Positions 1 through 11,450 of a stretch of DNA of 64,000 nucleotides are shown here, piece by piece. Origin of the DNA: Sipunculus nudus. Its lineage: Eukaryota; Annelida; Sipuncula; Golfingiida; Sipunculidae. The notes below the pieces were generated by a model that searched no databases, was not told where the DNA came from, and was given only the letters and a program-made list of their open reading frames with translations. The DNA is taken from positions 28,221,729 through 28,285,728 of the forward strand of contig CM049314.1 in the NCBI GenBank assembly GCA_026874595.1, in the 5' to 3' direction. The translations under genes were made by a program, and so were the position numbers. Numbering within the stretch: position 1 is the first letter of the stretch; every line of letters begins with the position of its first letter.

Positions 1-237
1 AAGGTGATCACCCGATAATGCTAGGGCCGACCAACAGGGGGAATCCCTGGTGATCTTGATAATTACAGACAACGATGGACCTGAAAAATTCCATTAGTAT
101 CAATATACGGTATTGAAACACCAATAACCAACGACTATGACTTAATTTTTCATAATATGCCTTAATTGAACGTGCTTTAACAGCATAACACCATTATCAT
201 AATTATGACAACATAACATTGTCATAGTTATTAATCT

Positions 238-239
<2 letters not shown>

Positions 240-296
<57 letters not shown>

Positions 297-302
297 TATA
301 AT
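240..302. repeat. (TA)n microsatellite
   Basis: About 30 near-uninterrupted TA dinucleotides lie just upstream of the first transposon gene. The rest of 1-319 shows no recognisable gene and no match to the right-hand flank of the transposon. Confidence 0.97.
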
Positions 303-319
303 TCTTTTTTTCAGCAGTC

Positions 320-2102
320 ATGTCAACGGATAATGAACCACAACCAAGTCAATGGAAAGATGTGAAGGAGGCATTGCTCGCTGGTGCCTTGCCATGTGGT
401 ATAAAGCAGTTTGACATGTCCACTATGATTGAATATTTTGTGAAAAGATGTTCAGCAGGGGCTATGTTCAGGTTAGGAATTACATATATTTTTTGTCCAT
501 TCCCCTCTTGATCTGATACAGATGTATGCATTTTACTTATATTGTTTTCAATCAATATACAAAGTAAAATATACTAAAGAATTAATTATCTCATAATAAT
601 TCATTAAACCTAATTATAATCTTGATTATATTATTATTAAAATTTGATAAAAAATTAAATAACTCACATATTTGAATATATGACTTGATGATATAGGAAT
701 ACTTTAAATTGAATGTTTTAATGAATGAATCTTGAACAGATTTAGGATTGAATAATACATTTTAATATTCGTTTTCATTACAGAAGATAGAAGTGTCAGA
801 CAACGCCATTGCCAAGAAGTCTCTGTGCCGTGCCAAGTGTCAACCAATGATGAGGACTCACCGCATTTATGCTGTTTTGGTTATTGCCACACACACACAG
901 GTGTTTTAGAGCAGGCAAACTGCCAATGTCCTGCCGGAAAAGGACCAATGGCTTCTTGTAAGCATATAGCAGCTCTCTGTCATAGTTTAGAGGATTTCGT
1001 TAGAACATTTAACAAGGAGGAATCAGGTATTGCATGCATCGAAAAAATTCAGCGACGGAATCGACCACGGCCTGCCAAAATCCCAGCAGCAGCAACCTAT
1101 GAATGCATTTTGAAAAGAAAAAAGTCTTGCAAGTCAAGGAAATTCGTGGGAAGCATCCATCAATTTACCAGCTTGATGACATTTGAAGGTCTGATACTGA
1201 ATCTGGTAAACAATTTATTGCCAGTCTACAGGAGTATCAGGAAGAAATCGGGGGAAAAGTAGTTTCTGAACATCCTTGACCCTTTAAACCCATTTCAAGA
1301 AAGATCATCAAGTGCTCCAGTTTGCACTTTCCTTAATGAATTCTCGAATAAATTATTGGAGATAAGAGAGAGCGGGGAATCTTTGAACACAAAACCAGTG
1401 AAACACTTAAGGTTCTTGCCATGAATGAAGATCACAGAGAACAGGTAGAAAAAGAGACACGTGAGCAACATGATGTATGACGTGGATGTTGGCAAGGAAT
1501 TATCGGATTACAGGGTTCTATTTGCCACAGGGTTATAACATACACCGGCAAAACAAGTGGAGTCAATGTGGTCAAAGAAATTCTTAAGCGGCGACAATTT
1601 GCCACAGCTGACACACGATTTGGCTTGGACAATCAACCACATGCCATAGCCAGATATGAGATGGACAGAAAATCATCTGGTGATCAGGTTACAGTGAGCA
1701 AATGTGGCCTCATCGTACATCCAGCAAAGGGATTCTTTGCTTCTAGTCCGGATGGAAATGTTGAAGAGTCCGATGGAACTGTTGGACTCCTAGAAGTGAA
1801 ATGTTTGCCCAAATGATCAAATCAGTCAGTCAGAGACTGTGTTGGGATAAAGTGACTATCCTCTCCAAAAACACAACGATAATTTCAGACTTAAAATAAC
1901 TCATCAGTATTACCACCAAGTCCAGTTTCAGCTTTATTGCTGTGTGAACTTTGCTAAATTTTGTGACTTTGTGATATTTCATGTTGATTCTGGGGATATT
2001 CATATTGAGCGCATATATCCTGATCCCATCTGGGTAACAAAATATATTCCCAGGTTGGAGGAATTTTATCAGGAAAAGGTTGTGCCAGAAATGCTGAAAT
2101 AG
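320..2102 (+). pseudogene. SWIM zinc finger / YqaJ-type nuclease of transposon, decayed
   Basis: Exon 1 runs from ATG 320 to about 471, followed by a GT donor. Exon 2 reads best from an AG acceptor ending at 790, because the acceptor at 783 would give an immediate stop. The early exon 2 product has a SWIM finger (CxC-x9-CxH, near residues CQC...CKH, about 930-970). After about 1140 the reading frame shifts. The YqaJ part resumes at 1568-1816 with SPDG (about 1747) and a GLLEVK motif, the ExK core of PD-(D/E)XK nucleases. It shifts again near 1850 and continues in another frame, with H-QYYHQVQ and CDFVIFHVD-type residues, to TAG at 2100. Order and content fit the metazoan SWIM-YqaJ proteins found with ISL2EU transposons, where the nuclease is presumed to help mobilisation. 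At least two frame breaks make it a pseudogene, unless undetected introns remove them. Confidence 0.8.
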
Positions 2103-2145
2103 CCCTTTGTGAGGAGAAAGTGAAAACACTTTACTGTTGATAATT

Positions 2146-2151
2146 AATAAA
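2146..2151 (+). promoter_or_regulatory. Polyadenylation signal of the YqaJ gene
   Basis: AATAAA lies 44 bp past the stop codon of the YqaJ-type gene, a normal spacing for a metazoan polyadenylation signal. Confidence 0.55.
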
Positions 2152-2277
2152 GTGCTCATCTTTTTATCTGCTGTGTACTTACCTGCAAACGTCAATCATA
2201 TTTGGTATAATGGGCCTCGCTCAAATTTCATAGTATCGGCAGAGCCTCATTAAACATGGGTCACTCATTTATGTTGT

Positions 2278-2283
2278 TTTATT
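2278..2283 (-). promoter_or_regulatory. Polyadenylation signal of the transposase gene
   Basis: TTTATT on the plus strand is AATAAA on the minus strand, about 70 bp past the final transposase stop (2354). The two convergent signals are about 130 bp apart. Confidence 0.5.
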
Positions 2284-2353
2284 ATGAATCATTTATCACC
2301 AAAAATATATACAAAACATTCACAAAAAAATCGGAATTTAAGGACCTTTATTA

Positions 2354-4501
2354 TCATTTCCTTAAAGGTTTATCAGGATTAGACAGGCATGCACAGATGT
2401 ACACAATCTAATTTATGATAGGCAAATGTTTAACAAATATTCTGTTTGACAAAATCTTGTACAGTTTGACCCGGGCATTAACATTTTCTATGATTATCTG
2501 ATGTCTGGCAATATTTCGCCCTTCTTCCCTGTCTTCAACTGCAAACTGAGAATTATTCTGTAAAAATGGTGGGCGAATAATAGAAACACCTGTACCTTAT
2601 AAAACATCTAATATCAAGAAGCCCTTATCTACCATAACGGCATCACCTGCTTTTAAATGCTCCACAACACCTGACTTCTGAAATATTTCTTTGTCCGATA
2701 TGCAGCCTCCGTAGGTGTTAGATATTGAGGTGATTGCGCCTGTACCCTCGCATCCAAACATAACTTTGATTGTGTGGTCATGTTTGTTAGGTGACCAGAC
2801 TTGTCATTGACTCAATGGATCTGATACTTTTTGGCATTTGAATTCAGTTCCATCATATATTTCTCTCAACTTTGGATAACTGGCCTTAAGGGCTTCTGGC
2901 ATATTCTTCTGAATTTGTTTCAATGGAGGGCATAACTTCAGTAGTTTGAACTTGCGGTACATAATCTTCACCCAGTAATGGAATATGCAAGAGACATTGG
3001 GTTGTGAGACTCCAAATTGTTTTGCAATTTGTGTTTCAGTGTCATTTATCTATAGCTTGTACAGAACAATCAACAGTTGATTTTGACTTGACAAAAATGT
3101 GAAGTCTTTCTCTGGGTTTTTCTGGTGAAGCTTTATCTTGCAGTCCTTATCTGTACATTTAGCAGTCAAATATGAATGCAGAATGCCAAACAACGTATAG
3201 GAATTTAGCCCAGTGTTTTGTCTTATGGCCTTATCAGAGTCTCGAATCAGCTCGATCAATACAGGTGGTACTGAAATTTGTGTTGCTTTGTCATTAACAT
3301 GTCTCTCTTGGCCTACACTTTTATCAACAAGAACTGGTGCATTCAATCCACAGGATACACCCCTCGTGCCCACCTTTGCAGAGATACTGATATTTTTAGT
3401 CTTTTTTGGTGTCCTCTGGACACTAACAGATTTGCTTTGAGGGCTTCTCATAATGCTCACATGAGTCATCTTGGGTTTTTTAGGAGTGACTTGTGTGGAT
3501 GATGTTGATGTGCATGTGGGTGGGGATGCAGATCGACTTCTCTTCTTTATTTGATATGTGCTGGATGATTGAAAAACTCCGGCTCCTTTGGAGAGCAGCC
3601 TGGACAGAGACATGCACTGGAGTAGTATTTTCAACAAAGGAATTAACTGGCACAGGAGATGGTGATGCTTGGTCAATTCAAATTGACTCTTTATTACCAT
3701 GATGTAAAAGCAACAGTGACTGTAGTGCTTCTACTTCCTTTTGTGTGCTTGGCAGAACTGATGCACCTGCAAAGATACGGCGTAAATGATGCTTATATAA
3801 TGTATGATATAATAAATTAGAAGTGATCATATTTAGAACCCTCTAAAATCACTTAATTAATTCAAACTATAATTCAAAATTCTGCAGTCTGAATTTATCA
3901 GAATAATAATAATATGCATTTTGAGTGAATTTACAATTTAAATAAAATAATTAAATTTCAATAATTTCAGCAGTTTTAAAATAATAAAGATACATTGATA
4001 AAAAAGGCAGTTTATTCCGGCATTAGCTGATGATAAATAAACAGACCTACAAAACAAATCGTTCTTCCTTATTCATACAGGCAAATTCAAACATTTGTAA
4101 AGTTCTGTTTTGTACTGGCCCCCAGCTGTCAGTCATCTGCCATCTTGGGGTTTCTTATAAGCGGGGACACGTACGGCAAGAAGTAACAAGTATTTCTGTA
4201 CAAAACTAGTGACAGAAACAGAAGTAAAATCAGAAAATGATATCCTACCTTCATTGGGCCCTATCTTTTCTGTTGGGACTTGTTTCGAATCAGCACTACT
4301 TGAATCAGGTTTCTTAAAATGCAGGCGGCACACGCGACTTCTGGTAGTGATTTTCCGTGATGGTGTGCCGGACCAGATTATTGCCCTAATCCATCTGTTT
4401 TTCAGGTTAGTGACTTTATGAGGAATTCTGTGGAAAGATATATCCTTGGTTATATTATATTTGGAGTCGCACCCATTGATAATGCAGTAATATCCCGGCA
4501 T
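2354..4501 (-). pseudogene. THAP-domain DDE (DDE_Tnp_4) transposase, decayed
   Basis: Exon 1 (4501 down to 4249) encodes an N-terminal THAP finger. It begins MPGYYCIINGC and includes FHRIP, a conserved W in NRWIRAI, and the CRLHF end (C2CH zinc ligands). A GT donor sits at 4248; the AG acceptor is at 3768-3767 and exon 2 starts at 3766. Exon 2 has a low-complexity basic Ser/Thr-rich linker, then a helix-turn-helix (TETQIAKQFGVSQPNVS), then the catalytic core. Acidic residues seen are D in DGTEF (2852-2854), D in VMVDKGF (2627-2629) and E in IIENVNARVK (2486-2488), matching the D-D-E layout of IS5/PIF-type enzymes. In-frame stops lie at 3050, 2804, 2597 and 2408, and a further stop plus a frame shift lie between about 3690 and 3590. 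The catalytic residues survive while the frame is broken, so decay is fairly recent. Natural end: TGA at 2354-2356. Confidence 0.88.
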
Positions 4502-4690
4502 TGTGCTAAGACAGCAGATGGAGTGCCGGTCACGCAGTACTGTTTATGTGCTTGCAGCATCCAGCAGCTGATTGGCTAGTTTGTAGCTACCGCGAGTGGG
4601 TGACCGTGGCAGATTGGGCTATTTAGGGGTCACTCGGAAACAGGCCCCAAGAATATGAACTATTGTTACTATTTGTGCCTTGTTAACTTA
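4502..4690. other. 5' flank of the transposase gene
   Basis: GC-richer than its surroundings. It holds the start region of the THAP-DDE gene and probably the right end of the transposon, ending near a GGGGTCACTCGGAA stretch. No terminal repeat partner was found inside the window. Confidence 0.3.
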
Positions 4691-4699
4691 CGACCGCAT

Positions 4700-5093
4700 C
4701 TTTGAAAGTCTCAAAAATTGAGAAAAAATGTTTTAAAAAGCCCAAGTGGCGCCACCAGTCTGCAGACTCTGATGAAACACATCATGATGCATATGCATGC
4801 AAAGAATCATACCACTCAATGTACCAGTTGTTCAGATACTCGAGCTTTTGTATCAATTTTTTTCATTATTCTTGGGGTACTTAAGAGGCATATTGCTTAT
4901 AGAATATGGGTGACAGAGACCTAATTCCTGGTTACAAAGGAGATCTTTCATGAGCCTCTCTTGATCTAAAATAAGAAGATTCCAGGTTCGGTGGTTACGA
5001 TTTGTCCCCTGTTAACGGACAGACGGCCGGACGGACGACGGACAAAGAGTGATCGCTATAGCTCAGATGACCTACAGTCAGCTGAGCTAAAAA
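4700..5093 (+). repeat. Family A repeat copy with terminal hairpin
   Basis: It contains, in order, the GTGGCGCCAC palindrome (4746-4755), a GGGTGACAGAGACCTAATT core, the AGAAGATTCCAGGT segment, a CGGACGGACGACGGACAAAG tract, and the end GCTATAGCTCAGATGACC...CAGCTGAGCTA, whose arms pair to a hairpin. The same order recurs at 8.5-10.2, 10.9, 24.5, 41.4-44.1, 54.4 and 60.4 kb. No protein is encoded. It abuts the dead transposon on its left. Confidence 0.8.
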
Positions 5094-7921
5094 AATCACA
5101 GAAACTGCACTGACAAAGGGATTTCTAAGCAGCTACCTGGCAGACATAATGGAGTTCTGACAAGTCTAACATTTGTTTTCACACATCCTCCAATAAGAGA
5201 CCAAACGTGTGGCAAATATTCTAAAGAATGTAGCAGTAATGAATGTCCAAAACATATCAAAAGCCATGATCATCGTGGAGAGCTCTCTTATCAGATTTAT
5301 GGACATGCAAAATGTAAAACGTGTGAGTCCAATATTGTTTTAATATCACCTTGCGTTTTAGTGCGGTCTGCAGGGTAGGTAAACTGCTAAAAAAAGAATT
5401 ACAGAAAGCTTCACTTAATGTCACTTAATCAAATAAAGCCATCCTAAATCCAGGTACCGACCAACATATTGTCAAACCAAATACGTGCTGATATATCTGA
5501 TGATTTGTATAAAAATATTTAGATAACTAGGAAACTAAGTTAATTGCTATGATTCCATAAAATAAACTGTGAAATGTTCCCATCATGATTTACTAGTTGG
5601 AGTGCAATGGGTATACATACAAGATATAATATTGTGAACACCGTTGCCTACATATCAATTGGAGCCTTTCTACAGTGATGGGTATCTGCTAACCACTTAC
5701 AACTGGAGTAATCACTTGGCAACCAGTTTTTAATTAATTGTGACATGCAACCTTTAATCTCTTAACCAGCTGACTCAAAAATAAAACATAGTCCAATGGG
5801 CCATGACGCTGAGCTCAATTTGACTTGGTGCTCATTCCTTTTATTAATGTTATATATTGTATGCTAGAAAAGCCAATGAGTATAATTTTACTATGTTGAA
5901 AAATGGACGGGAAAATAAAAATTTCCGAGGAGATTTGCAAATGAATTCCCTCAATTTTACGGAAGAAGAGTCTAGGGCGAATGGATACAAGCTTACAGAA
6001 TCAAGGTCACCATCATCTAATTTTTAATTACAGAAGATATTTGCCCAGGACCCAGGCTAATGCATACAAATTGTAACATATTCGCTGCCAATGACATGTA
6101 TAGCCGTCATTTATTTTGATTCTCCCAGTCACAAGCACGGATATACACGTAATTTATTTATCAGCAATTTTCAGCAGGAATTTTCATTAATTTATCAAAA
6201 AATCTTTTCAGATGAGTAGAAGTCCATTTTTAAAATAGTTTGAAGTATGAAATTGAATTGTTTGTAATTCAACAGTGCACAGCATCATTCGAAGGCAGGA
6301 AAGATGTGTATATGGTGACAGAATTTACGCCTCATGTCCTTTGCCGTGAAATAACTTCACGACGCGCTTTAGTTTGGAGTCGATTCCTTGTAAGAATACT
6401 ACTTTGAATCAAACTATAGCGAGGATCGTAAAAATATGTAACTAGTTGTATATAAGAGCATGTTTAGACCACTTATTTACGGCTGACCTATTTGGGTGAC
6501 TGAGGTGTTAAAGATCGCACCTTAGGTGTGCAATCCAGATAGCGAGGCGTGAAGTCGTTCAGGTTTATTGCCCCGCGAGTACAGTGTATTGCGCAAATAA
6601 CAATGGGCGCGTGGTACATGATTGACACACAGATCGACAGTGTAATCAGAACGCGACTTCAAACGATTCTTTCGGCTAATTTCATGTTCTTTATTCACTT
6701 ATATATATATATATATGCATATATTAGTAACTTCACAAACAAGTGCTCGTAAATTGCAAAACTGAAATAATCTCCGTCATTCTGTTGCGCGAATAGGCCT
6801 ATATGTACATATCGCCTGATCACCACCACGCTTCACCATAGGCAGACCCGAGTAATGACTTTTAGACAATCCCTAGTATCCCTATCCCTAGTATTATATC
6901 CTAAAACCTAAAATAGTGCTTTAAACCTTGCCATTTGAGGTTACATTCATTTTCTTTCGGAATAACGATTTTTCGGAAATTCGGTCGGGAGTCCAGGGCC
7001 AATTTCGTACGACAGTTAATTAACTTAACGCTGTATTACTGACACTGTATTATTATTATAACACCGTGTTTTTTTTACCCACGTAATTTACCACCTGATT
7101 TTATAAAAATATATTTATTGTAGAGTTTGATAGGTAAACCCCAGTTAACCTGTTTTTTTAGGATACTTGTGTGCCATTATTTTCCAACAAATTCACGGGA
7201 GGGAAAGGTCAAATGACATCGCCATTATTGTAGCTCGGTTAGTTTCTTTAACAGCGCGGAGGTGGCACCAGTGCGGCACACGTATAACACAGTCCGTTTC
7301 CTTTTCTTTGACTAAATTTCTCTAGCAAGTGACAGCATAACGATCGTGTTCGATTGGTGTTCTTCTTGACAGTAAAATTGAAATGATGAATAAGCTGAAT
7401 AACGGCGACTTTAATTAAGTAACACAATTGCTCTCTCGGAATGAACTGTATGGCCGGGCCCGCGTGCTATGGCTTCGCATCTCAACCTACTTGAGCACAA
7501 AAGATGCGAGAATGATACGTAACCAATACTATTTCGAGTAAACTGCCAAGTTGTTTGGCCTGAGATCCCAGCCCTAGCCGACGAACTATGCTTGCGTGGG
7601 TTCAAACGAGATATGGTTGATAATACACAAGTGCTCTTGGATAAACTGCTCAGCCGCTTACTAGGAGCCTGGCATTGCGCGACTAGCTGTAGTTATCACC
7701 TTTGCCCCGGCGACAGGATCGGCGCAGAACTAATTAATTAGGGTCAGCACTCGGCTTAACCACCTGACTGCAGGCCTTTGTGACTCGTAATTACAAAAAT
7801 ATATTTGAGGTGTTTACATGCCTGAGATATATTTCGGAAATACGAATATATTTTCGGTTTCCCATTTTAAATTTCGGAAAACAAATTTTCGGAAATTCGG
7901 TATTCGGAAATACGGTACTCT
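5094..7921. other. Intergenic, no gene recognised
   Basis: No protein family is recognisable and no reading frame looks coding. An isolated family A 5'-end fragment (GGCCATGACGCTGAGCTC) lies near 5799. A short TA run lies at about 6700-6720. Near 6960-6990 and 7825-7915 there are clustered TTTCGGAAAT(A/T)-type micro-repeats. Confidence 0.6.
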
Positions 7922-7923
7922 AC

Positions 7924-7991
<68 letters not shown>
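7922..7991. repeat. (TA)n microsatellite
   Basis: About 35 TA units with one G interruption. Apparent Tyr-Ile reading frames here are an artefact of the dinucleotide. Confidence 0.97.
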
Positions 7992-7994
<3 letters not shown>

Positions 7995-8052
7995 ACGCCA
8001 CCAAGGTTGAAACCTATGCGATAAACCGTTTTGTACCACCTTTTCTAACAAC

Positions 8053-8117
8053 TGCGCCATTTTACCTCTGCTCGCAATGTTGTGTTGTGCCATTTTACCT
8101 CTGCTCACAGTGTTGTA
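8053..8117 (+). repeat. Short tandem duplication, ~37 bp spacing
   Basis: GCCATTTTACCTCTGCTC followed by GCAATGTTGT or ACAGTGTTGT occurs twice in direct orientation. It is a minor local duplication; 8120-8520 shows nothing else recognisable. Confidence 0.7.
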
Positions 8118-8524
8118 TTTATATCTCTATCAATTATTTTGGTTAGACATATAGCTATATTTCCGTGCCTCTCAGTCATTTCACTTTCCCCAGTTCAGCA
8201 TTTACAATGTACCTTTTCATTTAGTTCATCATTTACAATAAATATAAATCTTCATTTGAATCAGTTGTTAGCTTTATGCTGGTGTCAACGTAGATGCTAT
8301 GTGACCATGATTACCGGAGCCATGCTGTGACTTCTATCGGCCATTTGGCTCAGTGCCCAATTTCACATCTCCAACTAGTTTTATTGCCCCTGTGTTATCC
8401 GAATTCGCACATTCTTATCAGGTAATTAGCACATAGTATTGATACCACTGCAGCTCTCTGGACTGCTGGGGTCGCTGTGCATGGCCCTGGCACTGGGGGG
8501 TGAACATTGGCTTGGCAGCGAATG

Positions 8525-10222
8525 TGTTAAGGTGCTCAAATCATGTTTGTGGCCTGTCAAGTGCAGGTTTCCAGTGTGATTTGCCAAGATCTCCCTGGAT
8601 GCTGTGTTGGAAGATTTTTGGGCTTAAGGATACAATTTGTGCCCAATCTATCTGTATTTGAAATGTTTTATAAGAATTAAGTTACCTAATTTCAGGATTC
8701 AAAGGAGACTTGCCAACGACCTCCCTAGACTTTACATTAGAAGGTTCCAAGGAAAATAGATATAATTTGTACCTCGTCTGTCTGGGTGCTCAAATTCATA
8801 ATTGTTTGGCACATAGCGAATAGAATATAGCCTGTGCACCATGACCTAATTTCTTGTTTCTACAAAGATATATTTTTTACCCTTAGATGTTGCTTTAGGA
8901 GATTTTAGGCCTAATGTATACAATTTGTGCCCATCTGATATTCAGGGTGTTCATATATCATCTTTTTACCTGTAGGTTGCAGAATATAGGTCACAGTGAC
9001 CTGATTTCACAAATCACTTGCCGGGGACCTCCCTGAATGTTATGTTAGAATATTCTAGGCCTAATGGATACAATTGATCAAAATAATGCTTTTGGCTTAA
9101 GTTGTTAAATATAGGTCAACATGACCTAATTACAGGTTTCCAAGAAGATTTGCCAAGAACCTCCCTGGATATTGTGTTAGAAGATTCTGGGCTTAAAAGA
9201 CATAACCTGTACCCGTCTGAAATTCAGAGTGCTCATATGACATCTCGTCCCTATAGATCGCAGAATATAGGCCACAGTGACCTTATTTCAGGTTGCAAAA
9301 GACATTTGACTAGGACCTCCATAAATGAATTTATGCCCCGGCTGACTGACTGGGTGCTCAAAATCATGTTTTCGGCCCGTGGGTCACAGACAAAATAAAG
9401 GTCACCATGACCTAATTTCAATTTTTCAAGGAGATTTGTCTAGGACCTCCCTGGATGTACAGTTAGAGGTTTCTATGTCTAACGGTCACGTTTTGTGCCC
9501 AGCTGATATTCAGGGTGTTCAAAATCATGTTTTCTGCCCGTAGGTTACAAAATATAGGTTATCCTGACCTAAAATCAGGTTTCAAAGGAGATTTTCTTTG
9601 GACCTCCAAGGATGTACAGTTAGAAGATTCTAGGTCTAACGGTTACGCGTTGTGCCAATCTGACATCCAGGCTGTTCTAAATCATGTTTTCTGCCTGTAG
9701 GTTACAAAATATAGGTCACTATGACCTAATTTATGGTTTCCAAGGAGATTTGCCTAGAACCTCAGAGGATATTGTGTTAGAAGTTTCTAGGCCTAACAGA
9801 TGCAATTTGTCCCCATCTGACATTCAGGGAGTTAATATGTCATCTTTTTCCTATGGGTCGCGGAATATAGGTCAGAGTGACTTAATTTCAGGTTTCCAAG
9901 GCAATTTACCTAGGAGCTCTTTAAATGTCTCGTTCCAGGATTCAAGGCATAATGGATACAATTTGTGCCCCGTGAGACTGTCCAGATGCACGAAATATCA
10001 CAAAATATAGGCCCGTATATCACCAAAAATAGGTCACCAAGACCAAATTTCAGAATTCCAAGAAGATTTGCCTAGGACCCCCTGGATGTACAGATAGAAG
10101 TTTTTAGGTCTAACGGTTACGATTTGTGCCCTGTAAAAGGACGGACGGCCGGACAACCCGACAGACGTCGGACAAAGGGTGATCGCTATAGCTCAAATGA
10201 TTTACAGTTAGCTGAGCTAATA
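8525..10222 (+). repeat. Family A tandem array (~150-190 bp units) ending in hairpin
   Basis: Units repeat in a fixed order: GAATATAGGTCA(nnn)TGACCTAATTTCAGGTTTCCAAGG split across variants, then GATTTGCC(T/A)AG(G/A)ACCTCC, GGATGT, AGAAG(A/T)TTCTAGG(C/T)CTAA, ATACAATTTGTGCCC, ATCTGA-ATTCAGGGTG. About nine diverged units are visible. The array closes with a GGACGGCCGGACAACCCGAC tract, GACAAAGGGTGATCGCTATAGC, and the hairpin CTCAAATGA...TTAGCTGAG. The units carry several perfect inverted hexamers (annotated separately). There is no coding potential. Confidence 0.82.
8988..9727. promoter_or_regulatory. Four perfect AGGTCAnnnTGACCT palindromes (ERE-like)
   Basis: Perfect 15-bp inverted repeats with 3-bp spacers lie at 8988-9002 (spacer CAG), 9113-9127 (ACA), 9399-9413 (CCA) and 9713-9727 (CTA). 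GGTCAnnnTGACC is the established consensus for steroid/estrogen-receptor-type nuclear receptors. Each lies at the same place within a repeat unit, so the motif belongs to the repeat. Whether any receptor binds is unknown. Confidence 0.6.
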
Positions 10223-10229
10223 AGTTATT

Positions 10230-10925
10230 TCTTAAAGCCAAAGACCCATAAAAATGAAGTTTGAATCAAATTGAATGATGTATAGATGAGGCATATGTGA
10301 AAGACGGAAGGTTTGGGATGGATAGTTTAGCTTATAAATATGTTCAAAAGCATTTGAAACAATTTGGTATTGTGACCTTGACCTCTGACCGTTTGAACTC
10401 AACATCAATAGGGTTCTACCCTTATTGGTAGGTAAGCCATTTGGAACAGATGGATAGTAGAGGGTGAAAGTTTTGCCTTGAAATGGCTCAACGCAAGAAG
10501 TGGGTGCTGAGAACTTGATCTTTGACCTCAAAATCAACAGGTCTTTGTCCTGTTGGCAGGGAAGCGATTTGTCCAAGCTGGAATGTTTGGAATAAAAAGT
10601 CTAGCTTGAAATGTGTCCACAACCTTTTTAAAGAAGTGAATCTTGTGACATTTCACCTTATAACCCCAAAATCTATAGCATTCTTCTCACATCTGGTAGA
10701 TGAGCCATATGTAAAAGATTAAATGATAGGGAGAAACGGTTTGGCTATAAATGCATCAACAACTTTCCTAAGAATTGGGTCCTAAGACCTTGACCTTTGA
10801 CCTTGTGACCTCAAAATAATTATGATCTTCCGCCGTTGGTAGGTGAGCTGTATGTGAAGGATGGAAGTTTTGGGATGAAAATTTTGGCTATAGGACTTTA
10901 TTCTGGAAGGTGCAAACACACCCCG
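10230..10925 (+). repeat. Diverged ~145-bp modules with TGACCTTGACCT motifs
   Basis: About four to five degenerate modules contain GTGACCTTGACCTCTGACC (near 10376), TTGATCTTTGACCTCAAAA and GACCTTGACCTTTGACCTTG (near 10788), each followed by a TTGGTAGGTGAGC-type and a GGATGGAAGTTTTGGGATGA-type segment. They are homologous to the modules in the 15.5-18.0 kb array, here lodged between two family A ends. Confidence 0.75.
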
Positions 10926-10927
10926 TT

Positions 10928-11113
10928 ACTCGGAGAATATAGGTCGCAGTGACCGTATTTCAGGTTTGCAAGGAGATATTTTTAGAACCTCTATGACAAC
11001 ATACATGTTCATAATCCTAGACCCTACGGTTACGATTTGTGCCCTGCTAACCGACGGACGACGAACAAAAATCATCGCTATACCAAAGCATGACTGAAAG
11101 TCAGCTGAGCTAA
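10928..11113 (+). repeat. Family A 3' end with hairpin
   Basis: GAATATAGGTCGCAGTGACC, the CAAGGAGATATTTTTAGAACC segment, ACGGTTACGATTTGTGCCC, a CCGACGGACGACGAAC tract and the CAGCTGAGCTAAAAA end are present in the standard order. Confidence 0.75.
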
Positions 11114-11450
11114 AAAGGTTTTTGTAATTAAAACCACTTTTTTGTGTTGAATTTGTATATTCTGCAAGCTATTAGTTTTATATTTGTGGTACAAAATCAA
11201 ATGTCATATTATTTTTAGCAAATGTTTATACAGGATGACATATTCAGGCTAAGCATGATCTTCCACATGGCCCAGGTTAAAATGACAATAGCTGTAAAAC
11301 AATCAGAATATGAAATGAGGTTGAGGAAAAAGTTAGTACATGCATGCAACAATGTAATATAGCATACAATACCAGATATTCAGTAGAAATTTTAAATGTC
11401 ACATGTTTGTTAGTTACCCTCTGATTTCAAGTGCTTGATGCGTTTCTTAA
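11114..11450. other. Intergenic, no gene recognised
   Basis: AT-rich sequence between a family A end and the LINE remnant. Nothing recognised. Confidence 0.5.

Larger units (their letters stand above)
320..4501. mobile_element. ISL2EU/IS4EU-like DNA transposon, two convergent decayed genes
   Basis: Two genes face each other. A SWIM-finger plus YqaJ-type nuclease gene lies on the plus strand, and a THAP-domain DDE transposase gene on the minus strand. Their 3' ends are about 250 bp apart, each followed by its own AATAAA. As I know the family, a THAP/DDE_Tnp_4 transposase paired with a YqaJ exonuclease is the signature of eukaryotic ISL2EU (IS4EU) transposons. The coordinates are those of the gene core. 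I could not find matching terminal inverted repeats: the sequence at 4502-4660, upstream of the transposase, has no visible inverted partner in 1-319, so the left end may lie before the window or be lost. Both genes carry stops or frame breaks, so the copy is not autonomous. Confidence 0.8.

Noticed and set aside
1-60. Possible left TIR of the ISL2EU-like element (GGTGATCACC palindrome)
   Set aside because: Compared with the inverse of 4560-4660 there is no convincing match.
7922-8024. Tyr-Ile repeat reading frames over TA runs (also at 29.1, 47.2, 49.7, 59.2 and 61.8 kb)
   Set aside because: They are translations of dinucleotide repeats, open in several frames on both strands.
9102-10010. 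Frames of about 60-108 residues in family A units
   Set aside because: They lie wholly within a non-coding repeat and are interrupted inconsistently between copies.
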